Of a stretch of 64,000 nt of DNA, positions 1 to 11,300 are shown in pieces. Both the position numbers and the translations under genes were made by a program. Origin of the DNA: Sorghum bicolor (taxonomy: Eukaryota > Streptophyta > Magnoliopsida > Poales > Poaceae); assembly GCF_000003195.3 (NCBI RefSeq), contig NW_018396405.1:271425-335424 (forward strand). The letters are read 5' to 3'. Position 1 is the stretch's first letter. Every line of letters starts with the position of its first letter. The notes below the pieces were generated by a model. The model was not told the DNA's origin, ran no database searches, and saw only the letters and a program-made list of their open reading frames with translations.

Positions 1-2
1 GG

Positions 3-1094
3 TCTCAGCAAGCTCCTAGAGCTTGGTATGAGAGGCTTAGGGACTTCCTCATTGAGAAGGGCTTCAAGATTGGGAAAGTTGACACAACACTCTTCACCAA
101 GAAAATGAATGGGGAAATCTTCATTTGGCAAGTTTATGTTGATGATATTATTTTTGGCTCTACTAATGAAGATTTTTGCAAGAATTTGGTGATTTGATGT
201 CCAAGGAGTTTGAGATGTCCATGATTGGCGAGCTATCCTTCTTCCTAGGATTTCAAGTCAAGCAAATGAAGGAAGGAATCTTCATCTCTCAAGAGAAGTA
301 CACTCAAGATCTTCTCAAGAGATTCAAGATGATGGATTGCAAGCCAATCAAGACTCCCATGGCATCAAATGGGCATCTCGACTTGGATGAGGGAGGTAAC
401 CCTATTGACAAGACTCTCTATCGCTCCATGGTAGGAAGTCTACTCTACCTCACCGCATCTAGGCCCGATATCATGTTTAGTGTGTGTATGTGCGCTAGAT
501 ATCAAGCAATGCCTATGGAATCTCACTTGATTGCGGTCAAGAGAATTCTTAGGTATCTAAAATACACACCTTGCCTAGGTTTGTGGTATCCCAAAAGGTG
601 CAAGATTCCAACTTGTAGGCTATTCCGATTTGGATTATGCCGGGTGCCGGATTGATAGAAAAAGCACATCCGGAGGGTGCCACTTCCTAGGTAGATCACT
701 TGTCTCTTGGATGTCAAAGAAACAAAATAGTGTTGCCTTGTCAACGGCCGAGGCGGAATACATCGCCGCCGGTGCTTGTTGTGCACAAATACTCTATATG
801 AAACAAACTTTGCTAGACTATGACGTAGTACTAGACAAAGTACCTTTGTTGTGTGACAACGAAAGTGCTGTAAAACTTGCAAACAACCCGGTTCAACACA
901 CCCGCACAAAACATATTGACATCCGCCACCACTTCCTTAGGGATCATGTTGCCAAAGGTGACATATCTCTAGAGAATGTGGGAACGGAAAATCAATTGGT
1001 AGATATCTTCACAAAACCCCTAGATGAAGCTAGGTTTTGTATGCTGAGAAATGAACTAAATGTGCTTGACCTCTCTAACTTCTCTAAAAGATAA
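3..1094 (+). pseudogene. pol: copia pol 3' part: reverse transcriptase and RNase H, frameshifted
   Basis: This is the end of a Ty1/copia polyprotein that copies element RNA into DNA. The first segment reads [15 protein letters not shown] and then the catalytic YVDD (135-146). Around 175-180 a one-base loss moves the frame to the one that runs through IGELSFFLGFQVKQ and on to about 600. One extra A in the run at about 592-596 shifts it again. The last frame (630-1094) carries the RNase H: DYAGCRID, the acidic residue in STAEAEYIAAG, and DNESAVKLANN, then a normal end at 1094. The protein is therefore broken in two places although the motifs remain. It is close to the pol of the reverse-strand copia element at 48093-51283 but belongs to another subfamily. 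Confidence 0.92.
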
Positions 1095-1606
1095 AAGTTG
1101 TGTGTTGAAACCTGTAAATAACTTTTGTTTTGCTTAGCATGCATACTAAAACTAAAATACAACTTGCATGTAGGGCTTGTCTAACCTGGTTAAGATAACC
1201 CCTTTGTGTGTGTGAAAAATCTTAACCTTGGATCAAACTTGACAAGTTTTAGTTTACTTTCAAGTATTGCATTTCAACTCATATCATATGCATGCTTGTT
1301 AGTTGACCGTTTCTTTTCGGTTATTCTTTGAGCATCCGCTGTGTTCGTCCATAGATAAGGGGGAGCATTCAAAGCTCATATTGATTAAAACCCCTAGCTT
1401 TATGGCCATATGATGCTCCTTGGTGATTTCTCGATCTATTTTCATAAAAACTACTAAGCCTATGGCTAAATATTTGTGAAAATTTAAGGGTTTGAGAGAA
1501 GTCACTCATACCAGTTCCATTTGGTGTTTATTTGTGTGTCTTTGAAGATGGAACTTGGTTGGGTCAAGGACGGGCGTAGTGCTAAGTTGAAAAAGTGCTC
1601 AGAGGA
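1095..1606 (+). other. untranslated post-pol spacer of copia element 1
   Basis: I see no convincing coding frame here. It holds a short block (about 1192-1241, GATAACCC followed by CTTGGATCAAAC) that is also found, diverged, after pol in the other copia element (about 47760-47815). A purine run, AAGGGGGAGCA, lies at 1357-1367 and could act as a secondary plus-strand priming site. Confidence 0.55.
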
Positions 1607-1873
1607 GCACCGGACGATGCACCGGACGCTACCTCTGAGCGTCCGGTGCGGTGAGTGTGCCAGACTGCACTCACCGGACGCAGGAACAGTGTCCCTACAG
1701 CGTCCGGTGAGGTGCGTCCGGTGCTCACCTGGCATGACCTGAAGCACCGGACGCTAAAGCCAGCGTCCGGTGGCCGTCGTCCGGTGCGATGCAATTTTGC
1801 ATACCTCTCTGCGCATGAGTCCGGTGGTCACCGGACGCGTCCGGTGCCACATAAAGAGCGTCCGGTGACCCCG
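1607..1873 (+). repeat. cluster of CACCGGACGC / GCGTCCGGTG motifs (internal copy)
   Basis: At least twelve forward or reverse copies of a decamer close to CACCGGACGC lie in about 260 bp. One is an 18-bp perfect palindrome, CACCGGACGCGTCCGGTG (1829-1846). The right end, GCGTCCGGTGACCCCG (1859-1874), is identical to the right end of the matching cluster in the 3' LTR (about 6308-6323), and the bases before it are also similar. The cluster therefore looks derived from, or shared with, the LTR promoter region. Confidence 0.85.
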
Positions 1874-1883
1874 CGGACGGCGC

Positions 1884-2451
1884 ATATAACCCGCGCCCAA
1901 GGTATCTCGCGGGCAGTTGTCTTCTCTGCCCCGCGATTTCAGCCGCCCCAGCGCCGAGCCCTAGTCGCCGAAAGCGCCGCCGCCGGCGGATTTATTTTCT
2001 TCGACGAAGTTTCTTTCTCTCTCGTGCGCAGCTCTGCTCCAAAGGATCTTCTCCATCTCTTCCTCGTGCAGATTCGAGTTTTCTCGCGAAGCTCTAGGGT
2101 TTGGGTCAGTTCAATGTACCCTGCCCTCAAGGTGTTTGATCTTATGTGTCAAAGGCATTCGATTTAGGTTTTGATTCTGATCTCGATTGTTTCCTCCTTG
2201 CAGCACCTTGTGGAGAAGTTTTGCGTACTCCGGCGGATCTCGATCGTGAAATTTCTTCTGGAACGCATCCCGTCTTGGATCGTAAGCCGTTCGCGCCCGC
2301 TCCTTATCTCTTCTTGCGTTCTATAGGGTTTTCTCACCTCTAGTTGTTATAATTCCTTATATAAACCCTATCTTGTCTCTTCTCTGCAGCGCGTTGATCT
2401 CCGTTGTCAGTTGATCTTTGTCGGCAGTGCGTTCAGTCGTTCATTCTTGCG
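1884..2451 (+). promoter_or_regulatory. candidate internal promoter and leader of the env-like frame
   Basis: The motif cluster is followed by ATATAA (1884-1889), a GC-rich leader and then the env-like ATG at 2452. Two sets of splice-like signals fall in the leader: GT at 2132 with TTCCTCCTTGCAG ending 2203 (72 bp), and GTAAGC at 2282 with CTTCTCTGCAG ending 2389 (108 bp). Both would be short leader introns of normal plant size. The arrangement copies that of the LTR (cluster, then TATA). Promoter and splicing are inferred from signals only. Confidence 0.45.
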
Positions 2452-5037
2452 ATGGCACGTTGCAAGAACGTTAGTGGTCCGGCAGCTAGCACTGGAGGTT
2501 CCTCAGGAGGTGATGGTGGAGGTGATCCTCCCCGTCGCCTATCAGCGGCAGAAAAAGGCAAGGGCAAGAAGCTAGCCACCAAGAAACGCAAGGCCAGTGA
2601 CAGAGATGCAGAGATGGCAAAGGCAGTTGTAGCAGCAGCTGAGGCAGCTGAGAGAGGTGGACGCTCTGGTGCTCTGAGGATTGGGGATGACCTCACGCCA
2701 CAACAGCGGCGTGCAGTTCTTCAGGCAGAGGCACTACATGGATCCCCTCCAGGCACCGTGACGATTGGAGGACAGCGGATCAGGCTTGTGGTCAGAGATC
2801 CAGCTCAGGAGGATCCGGACACAGAGACAGAGACCCAGGCAGAGGGTCCAGCAGAGGGACAGGAGTAGGAGCAGCCCCTCAGGAGGTCGACTCGCACCCG
2901 TACCCAGGCCACTCCTCGGACTGGTACGCCGGGTCAGTCCACCTCCACTGCTCGTGCCACACCCGCCAGAGGCACTCCAGCGTCACTACAGAGGCCAGTC
3001 AGGATCCACAGGGATCTCACCCTAGTGTCAGCACGGGAGATCCAGCAGCTATGTTTTGTCCCGTTTCCTTCTTGGTTCCCAGCTGCTAGGGATCCCAGAG
3101 CCGGTGCCAGGTTTTTCACAGTAGTCCAGGAGGACATCTACGAGGCACTGGTTCGCTCTCAGTCACAGTTCAGGGAGCACAGAGTGATTGACCTTGAGAT
3201 ACTGGGGAACGTGGTTGGAGCAGACATCCGTCAGTACTTCACCTACCTCCACGGACTTCCAGAGTTACTAGCTCTCCCTGGTACTTACTGTGAGCAGTGG
3301 GTCAGAGAGTTCTACGCGTCAGTGTGGGTTTCTCCGGATCACAGTTATATCCACTACGCACTGGCAGGGGCAGACTACAGAGTGACAGCACAGAGGGCCA
3401 GAGAGGTGCTGGGGGTGAGAGCCTACTCCACCAGGATTCACCAGCTGTGCTACGGGAACGTTGAGCCTCCCCGACGTCCTCACGATGGTGAGATACCACC
3501 AGTTGACTTCGTGGCTCCTTGTTTCCGTCCACCGTTTGGAGAGGGCTCTAGCAGGACAGTGGGAGACCTGACTCAACCAGCTCAGATCCTTGACTTTGTG
3601 TTGACGAAGACTCTTCTCCCCAGGACAGGTTACAGAGATGGCTTCACTCGTATCTAGCAGTGGCTCGTCGCTCACCTCATCTCCCAGACGCAGTTTGACT
3701 TGTGGGATCTGATCGTCTCAGAGATAGAGGACACCATCTCAGAGAGCTTCAGGGGACGGCGTCAGCTGCCATATGCACATTGGATTACCTTGCTTATCCT
3801 CTGTGCCAGGCCTCTACTCCTACCAGCTCACTTGCAGAGGGAGTTGACAGAGTCTGACACAGTCTTCTCCGACTACGACCCCAGGCAGATGCTGCGAGCA
3901 CACCACGACCTTCCAGCTACTCCTCCTCCTCGTGCTCCACGTGGACCGGTGCCCCCACCCTCTCCTAGGGGCACACGTAGTACAGCAGCAGTACCAGAGA
4001 TAGAGGAGCAGTAGGACATAGCCATTGGGGCTTTCGCTGATGCAGAGGCAGAGGGAGAGTTTGACTTCACCTCAGACAGCTCGGATGATGATTATCAGCC
4101 GCCAGTGTCAGACCTCTCTCCTAGAGCACACGACCACGAGGCTGGGGGTTCTTCTAGTGCTTCAGACCTAGCTCTACTTGCCATTCTAGAGGGTATGAGG
4201 GCAGATCAGCGCCGTGCAGCAGAGGAGCAGGCAAGGCGAGACAGGGACCAGGCTGCCATCAATGCAGCCGTGCAGGCTAGGCAGGATGAGCTCCAACGTC
4301 AGTTTCTCACCTTTCAGGAGCAGCAGCTTGCGTTCCAGGCCCAGCAGACAGCGATGATGGCCGCTCTCATGGCCGCCTTAGGGATTCAGCTACCGCAGAT
4401 TCAGCTCCCAGGCACTTCAACTGTCAGGCCACCCACTCCAGCGCCTCAGACTCAGAGCCAGTCACAGCAGCCTCTCTAGCTACCAGCTCAGAGTCAGCCA
4501 TTCTCGACACCACAACACCAGGTCTCCCAGGGTGCTATCTCTTCTGGCTTTGAGTAGGTACCACAGTTTACACCTCTCTGCTCCGGTTTCACTCCACAGT
4601 CAGCGTCAACGTCACAGCTTGTGTGGGACTCGTCGACAGACCCGCACCTCAGTTTCACCTACAGTGCTCTGACTGGTGACCCTACGCCTGCTCCTCTGCA
4701 GGCCCCTGCAGCCTTTACGGCGCCAGTCACCACTACAGAGCGTCTGTCGTCGTCTGTAGCGTCGTCTGAGCACCTTGCACCGTCTTCCACCGTGCCAGAG
4801 ACGACAGCTACAACGACCGAGTCCGTGCCAGCTTCGTCAGCAGGACTCGAGCAGCCAGCACAGCCTGTGATAGCTCCAGCACCTACAGAGCAGACCCGGA
4901 CCACTTCGCTAGCTCGTGCAGCTTGAGAGGGTCACTCTACCTCCTCCGCCTCGACGGCCGACAGTTCAGACGATGCAGCTCGCTTTGAGGCGGTGCCGAG
5001 GGACTCCACAGCTTCGCCTCCTCCACCGACTTCTTAG
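2452..5037 (+). pseudogene. env-like third frame of SIRE-type copia element (862 codons with six internal stops)
   Basis: One frame runs from the ATG at 2452 (MARCKNVSGPAAS) to TAG at 5035-5037 without a frameshift, but with internal stops at 2866, 3655, 4012, 4477, 4555 (all TAG) and 4924 (TGA). The N-terminal third is low complexity (Gly, Lys/Arg, Glu). The central part (about 3025-3860) is a folded-looking region, for example VVQEDIYEALVRSQSQFREHR and YFTYLHGLPELLALPGTYC. It resembles what is annotated in plants as putative plant transposon protein, the env-like protein of SIRE/Opie relatives. After it come a Gln/Ala-rich coiled segment (about 4180-4370) and a Ser/Thr/Pro-rich tail. I see no clear signal peptide or transmembrane helix, so a true envelope role is doubtful. 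Five amber codons in a CAG-rich gene fit C-to-T decay. Confidence 0.8.
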
Positions 5038-5515
5038 GTTTTTGGCGCTTGATGCCAAAGGGGGAGAGAGTGCGAGTATGAGAGTGGTATAGAGTGCGAG
5101 TATGAGAGTTAGGAGTTAGGGGGAGCTAGGAGCTAGAGAGGGAGTTTTTATTCTATTGAGATACTTTTATGTGTGCTACTCCATCATGCATCATGTTTAT
5201 GTTTCTGCATTGCACTTATGTGAGATACTTTGGTTGTGAGACATGACTTGTATTTTTTGTGCTATCTTAATGTCATGTGTTTTTGGCTCATATCCCTTTT
5301 GCTTCCGCGTTTTACTCCGATGTACTTATGAGCCTTGTTTTTATATCCTGTCGTATACCACTCACATATTTGGATGCAGGATATTGGACTTGGTTGATAT
5401 AAGCATGTCTAATCCTTTTGCTCTTATTGTAACATGCTTATTGAAACCAAGTCTTTTGAAAACCTCAACTCTTTTCATACTCGAGGTTGTCATCAATCAC
5501 CAAAAAGGGGGAGAT
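5038..5515 (+). other. spacer with purine-rich repeats and the polypurine tract
   Basis: Two direct copies of GAGTGCGAGTATGAGAGT lie at about 5068-5110, followed by purine-rich sequence. The polypurine tract CAAAAAGGGGGAGAT (5501-5515) directly abuts the LTR and primes plus-strand DNA synthesis in this element class. The same tract, reversed, borders the 3' LTR of the other copia element (46983-46997). I see no coding frame of interest. Confidence 0.8.
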
Positions 5516-7063
5516 TGAAAGAGCATCTAGGCCCCTAGTGATTTCGGTGATTAATGACATTGTTGATTACTATGACTAACGTGTGTTTTGCAGAGGCAAA
5601 GTCATAGGTAAGGTCATGGTAAATAGGTACTCGATGGACAGGGACGTACTTGACTACTTAATAGTGGAAATTATTTCGGTTTTCAAAGGATGGATGGACA
5701 TCGTCAAGATTAGACTAGGTCTGAGTGCCATATGGTGAAGAAGGGCACTTAGAGTAGTTTAGGACTTTGTTTTCCTTTGACCGTACTATTAAGAGGGGCT
5801 TTGACCTGGTAACTTGACTTAGGCAAGGCTTTAGGTTTAGGTGTGGTGCACACTTGGTAAACCTAGCTCTAGGCAGCTCAGGGATAGTCCTTAGATTGAG
5901 AGGATCAAACTTCGTTTTGGAGTGATCGCGTTTCGACGAAGTTTGGGTGCCTAAAGGGGCACCGGACGCTGCACCGGACGCTCTGTGCGTGCGTCCGGTG
6001 AGGTCCTTAGCCGTTGGAACAGTGTCGTGCTTAGGGTTAGGCACCGGACGCTAGCACCGGACGCACCGGGTAGCGTCCGGTCCCATACCCAGGGAGGTTG
6101 CAAGTTTTCCCCGAGCACCGGACGCTAGCACCGGACGCACCGGATAGCGTCCGGTCCCATGCGCAGGGAGCTTGTAAGTTTCCCCAGAGCACCGGACGGT
6201 GCACCGGACGCTGGAAGTTAGCGTCCGATGACCTGTCAGAAAGAAGTACAGTTAGCCGCTATAGAGCACCGGACGCTTGGTGCAGTGCGTCCAGTGCAAC
6301 ATAATGTGCGTCCGGTGACCCCGTTTTCAGTGGAAAACGGTTGGCCGACCTTTGGACTTCGTGGATAGTATTTATACTCCTCCATCTCGTCCATGAGAGC
6401 ACTCTTGCCCATTTTGAACATCAGAGAAACTTGTTGTGGAGCAAGAGAGCAGCAAGAGCCTAGAGAGGATTGAGATTTGAGTCATTTCTTGAGAGAATCC
6501 TTCTCTAGTGAGTTCCAAGAGTCAAGTGTGCATCCACCACTCTCTGGAGCCTTGTTTGGGTCAAGTGAGAGTTCTTTGCTTGTTACTCTTGGTGATCTCC
6601 ATCACCTAGACGGTTCGGTGGTGATTGGAGGCACGAAGACCGTCCGGACTTCTTGTGGGTGGCTCGTGTCAAGCTTGTGAGCGGTTTTGGGTGATTCACC
6701 GCGATGGAGTGTCGAAGAATCAGCCCATAGAGAGCACTTGGTCCTTGCGCGGACCAAGGGGGAGCAAGACCCTTGCGCGGGTGCTCCAACGAGGACTAGT
6801 GGAGAGTGGCGACTCTCCGATACCTCGGCAAAACATCACCGAGCACTTTCTTCCACTACTCCTTTACTTTCTAGCATTTACTTCGTGCTTTTAAAGTCAT
6901 AGAATTGCCATGCTAGAATAGGATTGGAACTAGGTTGCAAAACTTTTATCCGGTAGCTCTCTAGGTTACACTAGGCACAAGGGGTTGAATTGGAGCTTAT
7001 ACGTTGCTTAAATTTTTAGAGAAGCCCAATTCAACCCCCCTCTTGGGCATCTTGATCCTTTCA
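5516..7063 (+). repeat. 3' LTR of copia element 1 (1548 bp)
   Basis: It begins TGAAAGAGCATCTAGG right after the polypurine tract and ends CTTGATCCTTTCA, giving the inverted termini TGAAAG/CTTTCA. Inside are a CACCGGACGC-type motif cluster (about 5960-6320), which includes two tandem units of about 75 bp (roughly 6041-6187), then a TATA-like TATTTATA. The right edge is fixed by the start of satellite DNA at 7064. Confidence 0.92.
6368..6375 (+). promoter_or_regulatory. TATA-like element TATTTATA in copia LTR 1
   Basis: It lies about 45 bp after the end of the GCGTCCGGTG cluster. The same octamer stands at the same relative place in both LTRs of copia element 2. The role as U3 core promoter is inferred. 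Confidence 0.55.
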
Positions 7064-7867
7064 TGCGCAAACCATGCACCAATCTTGCACCTAAACTAAC
7101 ACTGTCTCCAAACATATTGAAGCGAGATTCCATATGACACACATGATCTAGGAGTTCTATCGGGTGCGTCCAAATTGATTTCTGAGAATATGGTACGTTC
7201 CATGCAAACCGTACACCTATCTTTCATCAACATTAGCACTATCTCCAAACAAACCGAACCGAGCTTTCACTTAAGCCTCTTCACCTAGGAGTACCATCGG
7301 GAACTTCCACAACGATTTCTGAGCCTATGGTGCACTGGGCACAAACCATGCAACTATCTTGCACCGAAACTAATACTATCTCCAACTAGACTGAAGTGAG
7401 ATTCCATATGATACACTTCATGTAGTAGTTCCATCGGGTGCATCTACAGTTCCATCGGGTGTGTCCAAATTTATTTTTGAGCATATGGCATGTTCCTTGC
7501 AAACCGTGCACCTATCTTGCATCAAGATTAGAACTATCTCCAAACAGACAGAACCAAGATTCCACATGAGCCTCTTCACCAAGGAGTACCATCGCGTGCG
7601 TCCAAAATAGTTTCTTAGCCTATGGTGCATTAGGCACAAACCGGGTACCTATCTTGCACCGAAACTAACACTCTCTCCAAAGAGATCGAAGTGATATTCT
7701 ATATGACACACGTCATCTAGGAGTTCTATTGGGTGCTTCCAAATATATTTCTAAGCATATTGGTACATTTGATGCAATTCGTGCACCTATCTTGCATCAA
7801 GATTAGCACTATCTCCAAACAAAGCAAACTGAGTTCCCACTTGAGCCTTTTTACCCACGAGTATCAT
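7064..7867 (+). repeat. 137-bp satellite, array segment 1
   Basis: It starts with the last bases of monomer 4 and continues through monomers 5, 6, 7, 8 and 1 into monomer 2, where it stops at GTATCAT before the Tat copy 1 LTR. Monomer 7 here also carries the 21-bp internal duplication (about 7427-7465). Orientation and register match the later segments, so this is the same array interrupted by insertions. Confidence 0.95.
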
Positions 7868-8325
7868 TGTGGGGGTATAAACCCCTATACCCTTACGGCT
7901 AGACTTCAGCCAGGAAGCTTGGTCCACTACGAGATGAGTTCAAGGCTTGATCAGACAGCCCGAGTTTCGCGCAAGGAAACAAGACGTGGAGATCAAGCAG
8001 AATTCTAGTCGGTTAGAATAGGAATTGATATCGAATTATCTATGGCAATTGTAACCGACTAGGATTAGTTTCTAGATCTGTAACCCTGCCCTCCAGACTA
8101 TATAAGGAGGGGCAAGGGACCCCCCTAGGACATCATATTCTCTCAGCACAAATCAATACAACCAGACGCAGGACGTAGTATTACGCCAACTCGGCGGCCG
8201 AACCTGGATAAAAAGCTTGTCCGTGTCTTGCGTCACCATCGAGTTCGTAGTTCGCGCACCGTCTACCGACAAACTACTACCGTGGGTATACCCCAAGGTA
8301 GACTGCCGACTAGCTTTCGTCGACA
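7868..8325 (+). repeat. 5' LTR of Tat copy 1 (458 bp)
   Basis: It starts TGTGGGGGTATAAACCCC and ends GACTAGCTTTCGTCGACA. It matches both LTRs of copy 2 (28018-28482 and 39756-40222) along its length. The five bases to its left, ATCAT, are the expected target site; the right partner is lost. Confidence 0.94.
8099..8106 (+). promoter_or_regulatory. TATA box in Tat copy 1 LTR
   Basis: TATATAAG lies about two thirds of the way along the LTR, before AGGGACCCCC. The same site occurs in both LTRs of copy 2. It probably drives gag-pol transcription. Confidence 0.6.
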
Positions 8326-8326
8326 G

Positions 8327-8344
8327 TGGCGCGCCAGGTAGGGG
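8327..8344 (+). other. primer binding site of Tat copy 1
   Basis: TGGCGCGCCAGGTAGGGG starts one base after the LTR. TGG pairs with the CCA end of a tRNA. Copy 2 has the same site with one change. I cannot name the tRNA from sequence alone. Confidence 0.7.
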
Positions 8345-8373
8345 GTGTGCGTGCAACTTTTCCGGCGAACAAG

Positions 8374-11300
8374 ATGGTCACGATCCCAGCTTCCGCGACC
8401 GTGCCCGAAGGCCTCACGTTCACCGTCGGCCAGATCACGTGGACGACGTGCAGCGGCGGCTTCGCGACCACGGTTCCGAAAGAGGTCCAGATCCAATCTG
8501 AGATCACGCCGTCTCCGACCACACGCATGACGGCACCAAGCTCCCGACCACCGTTCCCACTCTACAAGGGAAAGGAGATCGACTGCTCGGACCTCCTCCA
8601 AGCGCTCGATCGCGCTGACTCCAAGCTACTCGAAGTCTCCCAACTAATAGATGGAGTTCTGCGCCGGCCCGACCAAGCTGCTCGAGCGGATTTTTCGAAA
8701 TCCCGCCGGCCAACTCGTGTCGCCACACACGAACGGCTGGGAACGTCCCTGACGATAACCTCAACCCCCTCAGGACGATCCGTCGAGCTCAAAAAGGAAG
8801 ACTATCCTCGCGGCCTGAACAACTCGGCCTCTGTTTACTCACGGCATGTCCAATCCGTTTTCAGCAAAGCGGGCTGGTCGCCGACAAGGAACAATCGCCA
8901 CCATGTCAACATGGTGACAATCCGAGAGCTATGGGACGGCCAGGTTTCCAGCACCAACTCAAGCACCGGCTCCGTCCCCACCGAGGTTATAAACACCGAA
9001 GACGAGGGCTACGACCTGGATTTTCCTTCACACCCTCCGGGTTTTCGACCAATTCCCGATATTCCCCCCCCGGCGAGGGGATATCGTGTTCAATGTCAGC
9101 GCCGACGAACCAGCTGTTGACGGAGAAACAGATGACCAGAGGCAACTCCGCGAACAGCGTAACGCCGATCGCGCCCGACGGCGTGCGGACGAGCAACAAC
9201 AGATGCCACCAAGTAACCTCAACGATGCCTTTGACATGGTCGGGGACCAGCCGGTCTACAAAACGCCAAGCGCCAACGTGGCTGTCGCCATGGCCAACCT
9301 GGATCGGCTTCCTGACACCCCCGAGTGCCAGGGAGTCCGGACCAGCATCCGAGCACACCTGATCGCCGCTATGGGACAGACAGCCACTCTGCTCAAGAGA
9401 GTCCAGGACGTCTCTTATACGGAAGCCGCCTCCGACCAGACTAATCGTAGCCGGGCCTCACCCAGCAGGCGTCACCGCAGCCGCTCCCCCGACAACCGTC
9501 GAGGAGACTCACGGCGCGACGATGGTGGTCGGGACGCCGATGGCCGCCGCCAGCAGAACCGCGTACGCGGCCAAGAAGAAGAAGACCAACACAGGGATCT
9601 CCGCCACAACATCCCTCCCAAAGATGCCCGGGACCGCATCAACAGGCGCGCCGCAGAGAGAGCAGTCCACGAAAACCTGCGCCGCATCGAGTACGATGCG
9701 ACCCACGGTCCTCCGGGCCTAAGGCAGTTCTGCTCACACCTCCGCCAGGTCGTGTGGCCCCGCAATTTCAAGCTCGAAAAACTTAAAAAATACGACGGCA
9801 AGGAAAATCCAGAGAACTGGATCACTCTCTATGAAATCGCCGTCCGATCAGCGGCAGGAGATGAGCACGTCATGGCTAACTACTTCCCCGTAGTCCTCGA
9901 CCAGGCTGGTCATCAGTGGCTTCTCGGCTTGCCCGAGGACTTCTTCGACTCTTGGGAAGAGTTACGACAGGCTTTCATCGACAACTTCATCGCCACATGC
10001 GAGCAGCCCGGAAACAAGTATGACCTTGAAAGGATAAGAGACAGGAAGAATGAACCTCTGCGCGATTACATCCGACGATTCTCGGATATGCGCCTCAAAA
10101 TCCCGAAGATTTCTCATGACGAGGCCATATCAGCCTTTATCAAGGGCTTGCGTTTCCATGAAGCGCTGAGGAACAAGCTGTTGCGTAAGCGCCCATCAAC
10201 GGTAGCAGAGCTCCTCGCCACGGCTAAAAATTACGCCGATGCTGATGACGGAGAAAAACTAATCCGAGACGACGCGAGAGGCCCCGACCAGCCTTCTCGG
10301 CGAGACGACGGTCGTGGTCGCTACGAAAACAGAAATCACCGCCGCTCCGACAACCGCGATCACCGAGAGGGTTGGGATCGGCGGCGCGACAGCCGCGACG
10401 ACTTCAGATGAAAGCGCCCTCGTGAATACGACCACGAAGTAAATACGGTCAAACGTCCCAACGGACGACGGGACTACCAAGACGACTACAACAAAACGTT
10501 GAAGGGACCGTGCCAGCTACACCCAAAGTCTAACCATACCATGGAAGAGTGCCGCGTCCTCAAAAGTATCTATACACGGCGGGCCGCCCAAGAGGACTCC
10601 GCCAAGAAAAATAACAAACGCGACGGGCACGACCACGAAGATGAGGATGAGGACCAAGACAGGGACCCCCGACACCAATACGTTAGCCCCACCGACGTGG
10701 TCCACTCCATTTTTGGGGGCAAGGTCTCCACTGAGTCCAAGCGAGAAAGAAAGCTGTTAAAGAGAGCCTGCCTCAACATAGACAGCACGGACGGGCTGAT
10801 CGCAGATCCGAAGTTTCCCGCCTGGTCCCACAGGGAGATCTCGTTCAGCAGGAAGGACCAGTGGGCCGCTATCCCAGAGCCGGGACGTTTCCCACTGATT
10901 CTTGATCCCTGCATCAATAGCATCAGATTCGAGCGCGTGCTCGTGGACGGGGGAAGCTCCATCGACATCCTTTTCCGCAACAGCCTGCCCGCCCTCAAGA
11001 TATCACCGGCACAACTAAAACCTTACGACGCCCAATTCTGGGGGGTTTTGCCAGGTCAAAGTTTGGTGCCCCTCGGACAGATAACATTGCCTGTCCAATT
11101 CGGCACACCCGATCACTTCTGGACGGAGTTCATCAACTTCGTGGTCGCGGATTTCGACGGGACCTACCACGCTATACTGGGCCGCCCATCGCTGACAAAG
11201 TTCATGGCAGTCCCGCACTACTCATACCTAGTCCTTAAGATGCCCACGGAGAAGGGTGTCCTAACCATCAGAGGCAACGTCTACACTGCGTACACCTGCG

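Larger units (their letters stand above)
1..7063 (+). mobile_element. Ty1/copia element 1 (SIRE/Maximus type), 5' part outside window
   Basis: The window opens inside the reverse transcriptase frame of a copia element and runs through RNase H, a long post-pol region, an env-like frame, a polypurine tract and the 3' LTR. The order pol, env-like frame, LTR is the known arrangement of the SIRE/Maximus clade. The LTR ends in the inverted pair TGAAAG/CTTTCA. The next bases (7064 on) are satellite, so the element sits in the satellite array. The target duplication should be TGCGC (7064-7068), but its partner lies left of the window. Pol carries two frameshifts and the env-like frame six nonsense codons, so this copy is non-autonomous. 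Confidence 0.93.

Noticed and set aside
2452..5037. Amber codon recoding (TAG read as Gln) in the env-like frame
   Set aside because: Plant nuclear genes do not reassign TAG. CAG-to-TAG decay at methylated sites explains the pattern, and a TGA is present as well.
7064..7867. CRISPR-like array
   Set aside because: The repeats are 137 bp, contiguous and without unique spacers, in a plant nuclear context.
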